Origin: Primula veris
Taxonomy: Eukaryota; Streptophyta; Magnoliopsida; Ericales; Primulaceae
Length of the DNA stretch: 64,000 nt
Reading direction: 5' to 3'
Assembly (NCBI GenBank): GCA_963682055.1
Contig: OY821740.1
Span: forward strand, 11,308,814-11,372,813
Positions 23,411 through 36,189 of the stretch are shown here, piece by piece (position 1 is the first letter of the stretch; each line of letters starts with the position of its first letter). The notes under the pieces are model-generated. The model was given only the letters and a program-made list of their open reading frames with translations. It did no database searches and was not told the DNA's origin. The position numbers and the translations under genes were made by a program.

Positions 23411-26400
23411 TCAAGGGCAAGCCGAGTTTCGTCCAGAACCACCATAGTAGAAATAATTTTCCCAATTTGCGTCGGTACCTATTTGTATATTATAGCAATT
23501 AGCTGAAGGGATCGCATACCCGGTCAAACTTGGAGACCTATATTTATTGGATGCATCGACAGTCTTAACGTTTCTGAAGTAGCTAGCTTTGCGATATCCT
23601 TGGGAAGGGAAATATCCACTGCCCATAGCGGTGGTGGTGTGTAATCCCCCACTTTTGGAGTTGATAATTTCACCTCCCCAATCTACTAGTGTAGCATAAT
23701 TTTGGAGTGCGGTAAATATCCTCGCCGGCCAGTACCCTACATAAATGGACCCCACTCTTAACCACCAGTTCCCAGTTCCTGGATCCTGTGTGCATGCATG
23801 GGTTTAATTACAAAAATGAATATGATCACACTACAAGAAATTTGTAGAGTTTTTGCGACTAAAATTTAGGCACGGTTTCTAAATCGATGTTTAAATAATA
23901 TTTTTATAATTCCGTCCACTTTTGTTGCTACCGGATTGTTTTTAAAAACCAAAACTTTATGTTTTTGGTCTCCAAATATATGTACTTAGGGACTAAAATA
24001 TTATTTAAGAACCGATTTAGAAAGCATCCCTAAATTTTAGTGATAATAAGAACATAATTAGCAAGTGTAAATAATATGGTGCAAAGAGCTATCTAATAAT
24101 CCTTCTATATCTAAACATATTTAAACATGTGATTAGAAATCACAATTTCGCGGGTTTCAATCTGACCCGACCCGTCGAATCGGGTCAGATTGAAATAAGT
24201 AAAAGTGTAACTTAAAAAGTGCAATTTAACAGTCTCACTCTTTTATGTCTCTCTTATATAAAATAAACTCTCTCTCCTATATAGTAATAAATAACATATA
24301 TTTAAATGGTTAAAAATGCAACTTACAAAGTAAAACTTGACACACCCTCTATTCTTTCTCTCTCATATACATTAAACTCTCTATTTTATAGTTCAAATAA
24401 GTAAAAGTACAACTTAAAAAGTTCAAATTAACGGTCATCTCTTTTCTCTCTCTCTTATATACATTAAAATCTCTCTGTTATAGTACTACAGAACATAGAT
24501 TTCGATGAGTTTTAAAAAAAACGTATATACAATTAATTTATTAATTAATAAAACGATATTTATAGTAAATGTGAATGAAATTTATTCATGTTAATTAATA
24601 ACTAATATTTTATCTTATTTATTTATAGAAGGATTTACGGCAAAACAAATCATCATCTCAATAATATACATTTTTATTATATTTTTACATATAACAATAT
24701 TTTAATTCACCAAATTAATGAGCCGAAATTAATTCAATAAACATGAAAATGTCAAACACCAAAATTTAAATCCGTAAATTAATTTGAAAGGCTATTTAAT
24801 ATCATGTTTTTTTTATATTATATTTGTAAATCAAATAATTTTTTACTCTACCTAATAAATTTTCTTCACAATTTTTGACATTTATGTGATTTATTTTTTA
24901 AAAAGAAAAAAAATGTATTTTTAAAAACAGGTCAAATGAATCGAGTCAAATAGGTAAAAAATGTAAGTTTGTATTCGTGCCCGTTAGATTGAAACCCGTC
25001 AAATTACGGCCGTCTGCATTGTCACAACTAGAAATGATATATAGTAATCGCAAAATATCTTGATGAATATTAAGCTAACATGTTTTTTTACAGTAGCTAG
25101 CTAGTATTCAATCCATGCAGAGAGTGTTGACTTTTTCTTTTTCCTGTGCCGCAAACTCTTTACTTTTTTTTTTTATATTGAGAAGGGGTTATAAGATTAT
25201 AAACAAATTTACGACAAAAAGTAATGAACGTTGTGTTTGTGCCTGACTCTAATTTGGTGTCATCATGAATATAATATATACTTGTTCCGTTTCTATTTAA
25301 TTGGTTATTACGAAATTACATATAATTTTGATCGGTTTATATTTTTTTGTCAAAATTGTCGAAATGAATTTTTTTTTAAATCTAATAATAAAATTTAACA
25401 TTTGAACTATACTATCAACTTTTGAAAATTATCATTCCGACAATTTTAATACAAGTTCATGGCTGGTCAAAATAGCACATAGTTTCATAGTGGACAATTA
25501 AATATTAACGGATATAGTATATGAGATGTTGACATGGGCGGATACAGTGGCGGTCCGGTATCATGTAATGCGTAAATCTCGAATTTTGTTTGTTACTCGA
25601 TAAATACAAATCAAAATAAAAAAAATTAAATTGGAAGTAAAGAGTTTCAAACTCATATTCTTCTATCTAAAATACCAAACTACTTAACTATTTGAGCTAT
25701 TGTAAAAATTTAGCGTTTAATATTTTTATTTTAACTACCAATTATATTAAAAATATATTCGGGTGTTACACGTAAATTTTTTCCGAACCAATTGCCCAAG
25801 ATACAAGTCTTACTCGATTTGGTCCTGAACCGTCCATAAACGGATCTATTGTAGGAGAAAGAGGCGTACCCCCACAGTTTATGAAAATATAATTTTTTTC
25901 AATAAGAAAATTTTAAATTGGTTTTAAAAGAGTCTTGCAATTCCGTAAAAAGCACTGCAAAGGAATAGTGATTGTTGCTGAATAATTTAACAATTAACCT
26001 CCCCAAGAAATAGAACATTGCACCGTTATGTGTGTCGGTTTACTTGTCGGTAGAGATTGGGCTAACAATCTTAATGTTCTTTCATATGGTACCATAAAAC
26101 TGAGTTCAAATATGCAACCTCTTCATTTATATCTCATTTCGTCTCCTCCTAACTAGTTTGTTCAAATTTTAAAATTTTAGATTTTTTTTTTTGTATTTAT
26201 AAATTATTACAACGTATTTTACACGTATTTGTATATATTGTTGGTTACAATTAGGATTTTATATTTAATTTACGATAGTTCTTAATTAATTCCAAAATAA
26301 AACATATTTGAATTCTTCGTAATTTTTTTTATTGAAATGTATTCATACATGTCTAATTGTAATTGTACTAATTTTTTATAAAAAAAATCAACTATTTTAG

Positions 26401-29347
26401 GTTTAAAAATTGATGGGACACGAAATGAGTTATAAAATATGTAATAGAGAAGATTTGAACTCAAAAAAATTTCGTTTAACTATTACAGTAAATATTTACC
26501 TTATAAACAAGAATGGTCATTTCATTTTGTACACCATTGTATGTAGAAACTTGGATAGATCCACCAATTACTATTCTATTGTCGGTTTGAATGAATCCGG
26601 AGCATAAAAGATTGTAGCATCCTGTATTTCCATATCCATCCCTCTGCATTATTTCATCGTTGTAATATTACTTTTAAATTATGATTTCCAAATGAGGAAA
26701 ATTGGTTTAAGAGCACAACTTACTGTCCAGTAGATGAAAAGTCTGGTGTTATAATCGTCATAGATTTGTGGAAATTTCTGGTTTGAGAAATAAAATATAA
26801 GTCCAACTGCATTGCTTAATTAGTGTAAATGAAGTATGAAATATATGAAGTTGGATAGATGGTTCTACATACCTGCCACCCGGCTTCAATGGTGTTACGA
26901 TTTGAGTCAGAACCGGAAACAAGCCAAAACTGTGACAAACTGAATTCATTGCTCGACATTACATAGGGGTTCCATGTGTTGATAATAGCTTCTACTCCGT
27001 AATATACATCACTTGGAGCTCTGGCTATGGCATACTAAAAGAACCTCACAGGTAACACAGAAGAAAGTTTAAAGAAAACAAATGAGAAATTATCGTAGCT
27101 TCACAACGCAACGCAAAAAAGAATTAAAAAAAAATAACTTCACAGCACAACGATGATAACACAAAGCTTAGGTTTTAAAAATGATCAAACTTTTTATAGC
27201 CATATATTCTTGAGTAAAATACTCTGACAAAGGCATTTAATTTATACCTTTATACTCGGAAAGTTTTACTTTGGGCAAATACTATTATCATTTGTCGTTT
27301 CCTCGTGTGTCCTTATTAGCGTTTAGCAAGTTTTTTTTTTCAATATACATGGTGGGGGGAAAACCCCACAAAGTAAAAAAGAAAGTATCGATTGTGAAAG
27401 ACAGGAAAGTAATAAGCTAAAAACTAAATACAATATAAAACTGGACTTGAAAATGGAACTTTTGGAAGGAAGCCAACTTTCCACCTGGACTTGCTAACCA
27501 TTTTAGAAATTTCTTCATTACAAGTTCGATTTAACTAAATTCATTGCATTTTCTATTATTAATTTGCATTGAAAAATGGGTTATTGGAAAATGATCTCTT
27601 TTGTTAATGTACTTGTGGATAACAAGTCTAAAAATTAGTAGGCATAAGGCATTTTCTATAACCCGATTCCCTCATATTTTGTCTTCCCGTCAAGCGCTGC
27701 TAACATTGCCTTGAATTAATTTTTATATAATGTTATTTTCTTAAAAAGTGTACTTATCTAACTATATATATTACTCGGACGTATTTGGATCATGTGGCAG
27801 AATTTGGTAGGAGCAATATCAGTCGAATATACAAGCAAACGAGGATTTCCAAACACTATATATATTGGAAAACCACGCGCTAATTTAAATTTTAGGACTT
27901 GAAGACGCAACTATATAGAGTAACCCTATTTTTTGCATGCTTACGATTGTTCTGTAGCATCATGATAAAAGGAATTAGGCAATGTCACACTATTAATACC
28001 TCATGCGTCGCTGCTGTAGCTGCTGGGGGATCTGTTTCATGAATTCTAATAGACTTGTGATTCTTTGTACCGAAACCCTGATTATTAGCCTCTGCTCTTA
28101 GTATATCTTCTCCTTTTGTTCTCCTTACTGGAACCGTTTCCTTTGGACACGTCCCGTTCGTGTGCCACAATTGTACTAACTCTTCCACCTTGGATAATCC
28201 TTTTGGGAAAGAACTAGGTACCATCTACATCCTCAAGAAAAATACCAATCAGTAAGCTAATCTTGCAATAGATTATATCCATCAAATTTACCCCTGATTT
28301 TTAGAAAATAAGTCTGTACGTACATTTTCATTTGACTTGTTAGATTTGACGTCCAATTATATTAAAAGAATAGTAAGGAAAGTTATGAATAGTAAACGAG
28401 CTGCAATTTAAGAACTTTACACCAACCTTCTAAATGTATTTTGTTAAATCATAACAAAAAAATTGTTACAAGTTTATGTCCGAGTCTATAATGAGGAATG
28501 TTGCTTATATTTATTAATGAATAATAATATGTTGCTCATATTTATGAATAAATACTGACGAGATTGATAGTAAACAAAAAGCTGTTGTTGACCTGAATGA
28601 TGTGGTTCTTCAGGGAAGGATGATCGAATGCTATTTGCTGGGAAATGGGTACACAGTCGATTGTATCCCCGTCTGGACTCTATTTCCCCAATCAAAACAA
28701 AAGAAACTTATCAAGCACATTTGCTAAATATTATTCAGGAAATTTATATAAAAAATGTCTGTGCTAGTGAATTTGATCCCTCAATCCGGGGTTGCCATTC
28801 TCTCACATAGTATATTAGAAATCAAGTACAAATGTACAGTCAACTCACGATTCTTTCAATTTTAAGTTTGAAGTGTACTTTGATTCTATTAATTTCCCAT
28901 AATAAATGGCTACATATATGTTTGCCAGTATAGTTGGTGTGAGACTGTTGAAAGTTGATACAATATGACGTAATTAGTACTGTACTTTGTTACTTTAAAA
29001 ATAATACCTAGACATTTATAAAGTCATTGATATAGTGAAAAATGTCATAGAACGACATTACGGTAAAGAACACCGGGTCTGACAAAATTGATATTGTATA
29101 AATCATAGCTCTAAAGAACTTAGAAAATAGAAACTAATGATGTTACCAAGAAAATGTAAAAGAAAGGCATGCCATATTGTCATGACATTATCGCATAGAA
29201 TGGAAAGTTTGGGAAAAGGACCTGTATTGATTTCAGATAGGGCTTATTCAGGCGCTTCAATTGTGCATCAACTTCGTCGCCACTGCAAAGCGACATTCCC
29301 ATGGCAAAAATCAACAACCAACATGGAATAAATTTGGCTAATTCCAT
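23411..29347 (-). CDS. Neprosin-family glutamic peptidase, complete (390 aa)
   Basis: Seven exons, all introns phase 0 and GT-AG: 29222-29347, 28593-28679, 28000-28224, 26873-27034, 26724-26777, 26500-26643, 23411-23785; spliced length 1173 nt. Residues 1-22 form a signal peptide, so the product should be secreted or vacuolar. Residues 43-146 are the N-terminal activation region (TIDCVPIS...AFDHPSLKNH; CPKETVPVRRT). Residues about 147-390 are the neprosin domain. Catalytic candidates are Glu196 (TIEAGW) and Glu305 (VDWGGEI), 109 residues apart as in Nepenthes neprosin (188/297). The family's GNWWL, VGYWP, GSGYFP and C-terminal CP are all present. Length fits the family (about 380-420 aa). The last intron is 2.7 kb and full of MITEs. 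A Tat retrotransposon begins 209 bp upstream of the ATG. Family proteases of this type cleave after proline; the biological role here is unknown. Confidence 0.93.
25281..25517. mobile_element. Stowaway-like MITE (second copy)
   Basis: Same element as 2011-2246, in the same intron of the paralogous gene and flanked by TA. The termini have begun to decay (gatatag in place of gatggag). Confidence 0.6.
27209..27892. other. Extra 0.68-kb segment in intron 3 of the complete neprosin gene
   Basis: The two neprosin genes match on both sides (left ...ttttatagccatatatt; right ttttaggacttgaagacgcaac), but this stretch is absent near 3630 in the left copy. It includes a poly-T run followed by catggtggggggaaaacccc (27330-27367), recalling the poly-A tail of an L1-type insertion. 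Insertion here or deletion there cannot be told without an outgroup. Confidence 0.6.
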
Positions 29348-29424
29348 GACAAATTATACTTGAGAAGATAGTACTAGGTGCTTTCTTTCTTTTGCTTGCT
29401 ATATTTGAAGAGAAGTCATCTGAA

Positions 29425-29430
29425 TTTATA
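29425..29430 (-). promoter_or_regulatory. TATA box of the complete neprosin gene
   Basis: TATAAA on the minus strand, 78 bp upstream of the ATG and only 126 bp from the retrotransposon's 5' LTR. Conserved with 5150-5155. Confidence 0.5.
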
Positions 29431-29555
29431 CTACTGCATTGGAATAAATTCAAAACACATCCTAATTAGCATTAAACTAATTAAAAGAATAATATTTTCC
29501 ATCTTTTTTAGTTTATAGGAATTAATCTCCAATTGACTTGAAGTCAAGCTAAAAC

Positions 29556-30110
29556 TGATAGAACATAAAAATCAGACCCGAATATAGGTATTCGGATACG
29601 AACCGACCCATGCGTTATTAATGGGTATCCAACGCATTTATAATAAGACTCCGGGTATGACAATATTTTACCCACTTAAGGATAAGAGCAATTATCCAGT
29701 AAATATCTTAACCCAGTTAATAAAGATCCACAGTGAAAAAACTCATGAGATGACGCATGAGATGGAGACACTTGTCTACATTCTACGACGCACGAATGCC
29801 TATAAATAGCCAAGTAACTGCACTGAAAAAGGGATCTGGAAAATCACAGAAAAAAGAATACACAATAAAGATATTTGTCAGAGCTTATCTCACTAGAACG
29901 TATACCGAGAAAGGTTAAAATCAAAGACCGAGCATCAAAGATTAAATTATCAGACCGAGCACAAGTGTAATAAGAAACTGTATTCCGAGCAAGAATAATT
30001 ACCGATCAATAAGGAAGAATAACAACGTGTCCAATATCTAATTTCTTTAATTCATATTATTATTGTTGAGAAGCATAACTACAGACCCGATCAAAGTTAT
30101 AGCTTTATCA
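29556..30110 (+). repeat. 5' LTR of element 1
   Basis: 555 bp, TG...CA. It holds the promoter TATA box at 29801. It lies 209 bp upstream of, and divergent from, the neprosin ATG at 29347. Confidence 0.95.
29801..29808 (+). promoter_or_regulatory. LTR TATA box (element 1)
   Basis: TATAAATA in the 5' LTR. The same motif is present in element 2's LTR (56823-56830). In the 3' LTR the matching site reads tttaaata, so that LTR's promoter is probably damaged. Confidence 0.65.
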
Positions 30111-30112
30111 AA

Positions 30113-30121
30113 TGGCGCCGT
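30113..30121 (+). promoter_or_regulatory. Possible primer-binding site
   Basis: TGGCGCCGT starts two bases after the 5' LTR and is complementary to the 3' end of plant tRNA-Asp for 9 bases, then diverges. Element 2 keeps TGGCGCCG at the same place (57161). Short match, so the primer tRNA is uncertain. Confidence 0.4.
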
Positions 30122-30188
30122 CTCTACACTTCACCTAGTCCTAACTAGTTTCGAAGCCGAACACCCCAACTCTATCAGACGAGTAACA

Positions 30189-32190
30189 ATGGTTAACACA
30201 ATAGACGAAACCCGTCCCGAGGAGGTAGGAACCACAACTAACCAAAAAATACGAATCAATCAGGAAGACCTCGAAGAACTCCTCGTCATCCAAGAAAGGT
30301 ACCAAACACTCAAGGCCGGGAACCGACCGACCACCTCCAATGTTCACACCGAACAACCGACAGACCAACCCTTACAAATCGACGGACTCATAGACGAGAA
30401 CCCAACGGACTCTGACGAAGAAAGAGCGTTGTCAGCGGTAAGGAGAGCGATGAGACACCTACCAGTAAACCGACGCCTAAACGACATCGCGATCACAACA
30501 AACACAAGGCCAAGCTCAAGGGCCCATTTCTCAACTACGTCGGCCAACTCCAGTTCCCATCAGGGAAGAATAATACGTTTCCAAACATACGAGGAAAACG
30601 ACAAGGACAACCACGACGAGGAGACAAGGAGAATCCAACACCGACCACCAAACGTCTCGGCATCCCAATAAGGTATGCCGAGGGACGGTATACCAGAACA
30701 CACAATCCGATCAGCAATCCAACCTCCACGGATAGTGACACCATCCACAGTGGAATTTCAACCCATAGTTCCTCAAGAGGGGAACGCGGTCATATTGGCA
30801 AGGACAGATGAATGCTACAATTTCCAGCTTCAAACTCAGCTGGCCGTATGTATGTCTGCCATGGCAGTAACTGGAATCAGAATACCGCCAACACAGGCCG
30901 CCAATACACAAAAGGACCAAAGAAACGAACAAGTGGAAGATTCCACTTATAGGGCCGCCATGGAAGTGGCAGGCCGACAACAGGAAGCAAGAAGACCCCA
31001 GCAGGGGGAACACATCCAAAGAACAACCCTACCAACTTTCGGCCTTCAAGATGTTCATCGGGAACATGCCGTCGGCACAAACCCGAACTGCGGCGCATAT
31101 ACCGACAACAGGGTAGGGGAAGGATACTATCCCCCGCACATCTATGGTGGAGGATACACCCCCCAATACCAAACGCAGGATGAAATGTTCCAACAAACAT
31201 GGGATGTATGCCAAGAAACACCATGTACCGAACAAATAACATGGTATCGAAAACCGAATGGGTTCATAATCCCAGAGTTTAAACTCTACGATGGGAAGAG
31301 CTGTCCAATAGACCACCTGAGACATTACAGAACCAGGATGGAGCTATGGAGTGATTACCCCACACTGATGTGCAAATTTTTTAAAAATAGCTTAGGACAA
31401 GAAGCCTCGACATGGTACCATAACCTACCAAGGGGGTCCATAGGAAGCTGGACAGAGCTGCTCAGAGCATACTCAAACCGATATGCTACTCACCGAAAGA
31501 AGAAAGTTACCATAGAAACACTGCTGAAAATGGCGATGTTACCCAATGAAAGGCTGAATGACTACTGCATACGCTTCATCGATGTCGCGAATCAAATCCT
31601 GCAGTATGCAAGCAACATCGCCATACAGAATTTCATCAACTCCATCCCAAGCGGATACTGCGCAAGGAGAAAGTTTGTCGGCAAAAGCTTCCCGCCATTG
31701 ACGCACTCCTCGCTTACTGCACCCACCTAACCGAGAAGAACGAGGAAATGCGAATCCTCAGCTGAACTCTACCAAGAAGAGAGTCGGTCAGAGAAACACA
31801 TGTGGAACGCAAAAATCAAAGAACAATCAGGGGGAGGCAGTCAAGCCATCCAAAAGAGAGAAATGTCCCGAGATTCAGAAAAGGACAGAGTGTCCTCGAG
31901 AACCTGAACATAAACCCTACTAGCTCACGTACCAAATGCCAAACAGGCCTCCTCAACAAGGTCGTTTCCAAGAGAGGGAACGCAAGGGAAACTTTGAACC
32001 GGTCGAGCTGAGATACAACTTCAACCTGTCTGCAGAAGAAATCCTCAAGGATATATGCAGAGAAAGCTAGTATTCATGACCAGAATCGTTCGCTTCCCCC
32101 CCCCCCCCCCCAAACCAAAGAGACTCCAAGCTTTTCTGTGCCTATCACGAGGACCACGGACACCTTACGGAGCACTACAGAAACCTCCGG
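30189..32190 (+). pseudogene. gag of element 1, broken
   Basis: Starts at the ATG at 30189 (MVNTIDETRPEEVG, matching element 2's MATTNEETRPEEVG). One in-frame TAA at 30669 interrupts it, and the same frame resumes at 30675. The capsid-like retrotransposon gag domain lies at about 31230-31690 (EFKLYDGKSCPIDHLRHY ... TWYHNLPRGSIGSWTELL). A 1-bp loss near 31692 shifts the frame. A 16-base C run (32096-32111) is expanded relative to element 2. The zinc-knuckle-like motif CAYHEDHGHLTEHY (about 32138-32180) has lost its last Cys (Tyr here, Cys in element 2). The product would form the particle shell and bind RNA if intact. Confidence 0.85.
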
Positions 32191-32890
32191 TGGAAAATGA
32201 ACATGTGGGGTGATGCGGGGTACCTCAACAAGTTCATCAAGAACGGTGGGAACAAAGACAAACAACCCACCATTGAAGGAATAGACAACCGAATGGGCAA
32301 GACAATCAATGTCGTACACTTATCACGGCCCAAGACCACAGAAGGAGAGCGCTCCCAACAAAGACAACTGGTGCACTTCGGTCAAGTCGCCAAAGCATCA
32401 CATGCATCCTCCTCCACCAAGAGACAATGTGTGCCACAGAGGCACCCACCAATCTCTTTCTCGGACCATGACAAAGAGGGAGTCATATACCCTCACAGTG
32501 ACGTAATTAACCACCGCATCAAGATAGCAATTGACACGGTTAGCAGTCCTCGTCGACCAAGGAGCTTCATGCGACATAATGTACAAAGAACTCTTCGACA
32601 AGATGGAGTTCAGGCTACAAGACCTACAACCAACTGACGTAACACTGATAGGATTTATCTCGGAATCAACTAAACCTTTGGGAAAGATAGTCCTAAACGT
32701 TACAACGGTAACCGTATCAGTTCTTGTAGAATTCTTAGTAGTCAATGACAACTCGGGCCACAATACGATCTTGGGCCGACCATGGCTGCACGCCATGCGC
32801 GCCATACCCTCGACATACCACCAAAAAGTGAAGTACCCAAATGGTAGAGGGGAGATCGAGACAGCCCGAGGCTGTCAGGAAGACTCATGA
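32191..32890 (+). pseudogene. Protease region of element 1, broken
   Basis: Encodes MNMWGDAGYLNKFIK, then a linker, and the aspartic protease core VLVDQGASCDIMY (about 32540-32580), where D-x-G-A is the active-site motif, followed by LGRPWLHAM. A frameshift near 32530 separates the linker from the protease. The stop at 32888 ends the frame before RT, where element 2 is also interrupted. Confidence 0.8.
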
Positions 32891-34950
32891 CGCTTTGAGG
32901 ACATCACCGCAGCCTTAAAAAAACAGCTGGTCATCGTTGAGCAACCAACCAGCATAAAAAAGCTGGTTGACCAAATTGCCAACACGGAAAGGGTGGTGGA
33001 GGAGCAAGTAGGAGAGAAGCTCAGAAATGTATACATCCCGGGAAAGGACGAGGAACACTACTTCCTAATAGGAAAAGACCTACCCGAGGAGGAATCCAAT
33101 GAGTTAGAAACTTTCCTATTCAACAACATAGACAAATTTGCCTGGAGCCCCAAAGACATGCCCGGCCTAGACCCCAAAATGGCATGCCACCATCTGAGCG
33201 TCAACGCCGACTATAAGCCGATAGCTCAAAAAAAATAGAAAAATATCTGTCGAACACAGAGACGCAATAATAGCGGAAGTACGGAAATTGTTGGAAGGCG
33301 GGGCCATAAGAGAGGTGATATACCCAAAATGGTTGTCCATCCCAGTGGTCGTTCCCAAGAAAAATGGGAATCTGAGAGTTTGCATAGACTTCACCAGCCT
33401 AAACAAAGCCTGCCCGAGAGACCCATTCCCCCTTCCGAGGATTGATCAGTTAGTGGATGCAACAGCAAGAGCAGAAAGAATGACTTTCCTGGATGCATAC
33501 TCGGGATACCATCAAATCCCACTCGCCCAAGAGGACTAAGAAAAGACCTCGTTCATTTCACCTTTGGGAAACTACTGCTGTAAGGTTATGTCGTTTGAGC
33601 TACGCAACGCAGGAGCTACCTACCAAAGGATGATAACGAATGTATATCAAAAGCACATTGGGAAAACAATGGAGATGTATATCGACGACATGGTCATCAA
33701 AAGCGAAAGGGCCAAATCCCATCTGCATGACATCAAAGACGTATTCCAAAATCTAGGCAAGCATAAGCTAAAACTCAATGCAACAAAATGAGAGTTCGAC
33801 ATCAGTAGGGGGAAATTCTTGGGGCATATGGTCAGCCAAAGGGGAATAGAAGCTAATCCTGACCAATTAACAGCTCTGCGAAACCTAGCAGCACCCAAGA
33901 ACAAGAAGCAAGTGCAGGAGCTCACGGGAATGATGGCCGCACTAAGCAGATTTATCAGTCGATCCGCAGATAAGAGACGACCATTTTTTGAAACGCTCAA
34001 AAAAGGTAACAAATTCATGTGGGAACTGGAATGCGAAGCCTCATTGAACAACCTAAAAGAATACCTAAGAACGCTGCCCCTTCTTGTAAGGCCGAACAAA
34101 GGAGATATCCTACCGTGTTACCTAGCAGTATCAACAACAGCCGTGAGCGCAGTGATCCTCAGAGAGGAAGGTCGAGAACAATTGCCGATATACTTCGTAA
34201 GCAAAACCCTGGTTGAAGCCGAAACACGATATCTGCCGTTGGAAAAGCTATGCCTTGCACTGGTCGTTGCAACAAGAAAACTGTCACACTACTTTATCGC
34301 ACACCAAGTCCAGGTTTACACCAAGTTCCACATCAGAGAGTCCCTCAGGAGAACTGGCATAAGCGGATGGGTGGCTACGTGGGGGGTCGAGCTATCCCAA
34401 TTTCATATAGACTTCACACCTCGGCATGCCATCAAGGGGCAAGTGTTGGCGGACTTCATAGCAGAATTTACCGAAGGACATGATGAACCAACGACCATAT
34501 CACCACAATCGCATTGGCAGATACATGTCGATGGGTCAGCCACTAAAGACGGATCGGGAGTAGGAATCGTCCTCAAATCTAGTGAGGGTGCAATCATAGA
34601 AAAAAGCATAAAACTGGGCTTCTGAGCCACCAACAATGAAGCCGAGTACGAAGCTATGATAAACGGCATGCTCATTGCATGGACGCTCGGATGCACCCAC
34701 TTAATCGCTAGCTCAGACTCCATGATGGTCGTCAATCAAGCCATCGGGGAATACCAGGCCAAAGATGACCGGATGATCATTTACCAAGAAAAAGTCCAAA
34801 GTTTAATGGCCATGTTCGAGAAGTGCGAGTTAATACGAATCAACCGCACCGAAAATGCGCATGCCGACGTATTAGCAACCCTAGCTTCGACACTAACATT
34901 AGCACATACCCGGTTAATCACAGTGGAAATACTGGAAACACCGAGCATTA
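32891..34950 (+). pseudogene. Reverse transcriptase and dual RNase H of element 1, broken
   Basis: RT runs from about 32993 to 33990: the motifs VVPKKNGNLRVCIDF, FLDAYSGYHQIPLAQED and the catalytic YIDD (33678-33689) are all readable. The usual RNase H follows (VSAVILREEGREQLPIYFVSK, 34140-34210). A second, archaeal-type RNase H lies at 34520-34900 with its four acidic positions (HVDGS, NEAEYEA, SSDSMM, HADVLATLAS). In-frame stops at 33235, 33538, 33789 and 34623 cut it into pieces. RT copies the RNA into DNA; RNase H removes the template strand. Confidence 0.88.
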
Positions 34951-36106
34951 CCAGAAGGATATACCGAGTAACATCAATACAATATGAGCTAGGGTGGATG
35001 GACGAAATGATTCACTATTTAAGAAATAGAACACTCCCGGCAGACAAAATAAAAGCACTCAAGATAACAAGAAAGGCTCCCAAGTTTTGGCTATCCGAAC
35101 AAGACAAATTGTATAAGTCAAGTTATCGAGGACCACACCTGCTGTGCGTCTGCACAGAACAGCAACAACAAATCTTAGAATAAATCCACGGATCATGCGG
35201 AGCACACATCAAAGGAAGGTCCCTCGCTAACAAGACAATCACACAAGGATATTGGTGGCCATATATAAAAAGAAATGATGACGTTTATGTCCAAATGTGT
35301 GACAAATGCCAAAGATTCGCTAAAATACCTCGGCTCCCATCATCTATGATGACCCCGGTATCGGCACCATGGCCATTTTCACAATGGGCAATTGATTTAG
35401 TCAGGAAGCTTCCCAAAGCACCGGGCAATGTTGAATACTTAATTGTAGCAACAGATTATTTCACCAAATGGGTAGAAGCTAAACCTCTCAGACAAATCAA
35501 AGCCCAGAATGTCAAACAATTTATTTGGGAGCATATCATAACAAGATTCGGAATACCATATGCCATAATCGCAGACAACGGAATCCAGTTCAAAGGGGAA
35601 AGGGGAAATGGCCAGAGCACCTCCTCAACGTTTTGTGATCATGCCGAACTACGCCCAAAATGGGCACAAGAGAAACCCCGTTCAGCCTAGCATACGGCGT
35701 CGAGGCCTTCGTACCCACGGAAGTCGGCCTGCCGACTCTCCGTACATCGTTAGTCGAACAGGAGAGGAATGAAGAAAGAATGAGGGAAGAGCTTGACATG
35801 TTAGATGAAAAATGCGAGATAGCAGCCCTCACCCTGGAAAAATACCAACAGAGCGTAAAGCAAACCTATGACAAGAGGGTGAAGGGATTCAAGGAATTCA
35901 AGGTAGGAGAACTGGTGCTACGACAAATAACTGCCTATACAAGAAACGAGATACATGGCAAACTCAGCCCCAACTAGGAAGGACCATATGAAATCGTTAA
36001 AAGAACAAGCCCAGTGTCATACGAAATAAAAAGCGTTATGTTTGACAATAGCAGAGCAGAAAAAAATTCATGGAATGTAGCTAATCTTATGAAGTACTAC
36101 CTGTAA
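34951..36106 (+). pseudogene. Integrase of element 1, catalytic core deleted
   Basis: The zinc-binding region (GSCGAHIKGRS ... CDKCQRFAK, 35190-35320) and the first two acidic residues (ATDYFTKW, ADNGIQF) are present. Compared with element 2, about 130 bp is missing after 35595, removing the stretch with the third catalytic residue (Glu of QAE) and joining out of frame. Stops lie at 35181 and 35976. The C-terminal part (KTYDKRV-like ... LVLRQITAYTRNEI) and the natural end KYYL-stop at 36104 are recognisable. It cannot encode an active integrase. Confidence 0.88.
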
Positions 36107-36189
36107 AATCGTTTAACGCTAGAGGTAATGACTTACCTCGTTCTTTGTAATGTTATTTCCCTTTTACATGAATAAAGTGAGTTTTTATT

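Noticed and set aside
30113..30130. Strong assignment of the primer tRNA
   Set aside because: Only about 9 bases match tRNA-Asp before diverging; kept as a low-confidence site.
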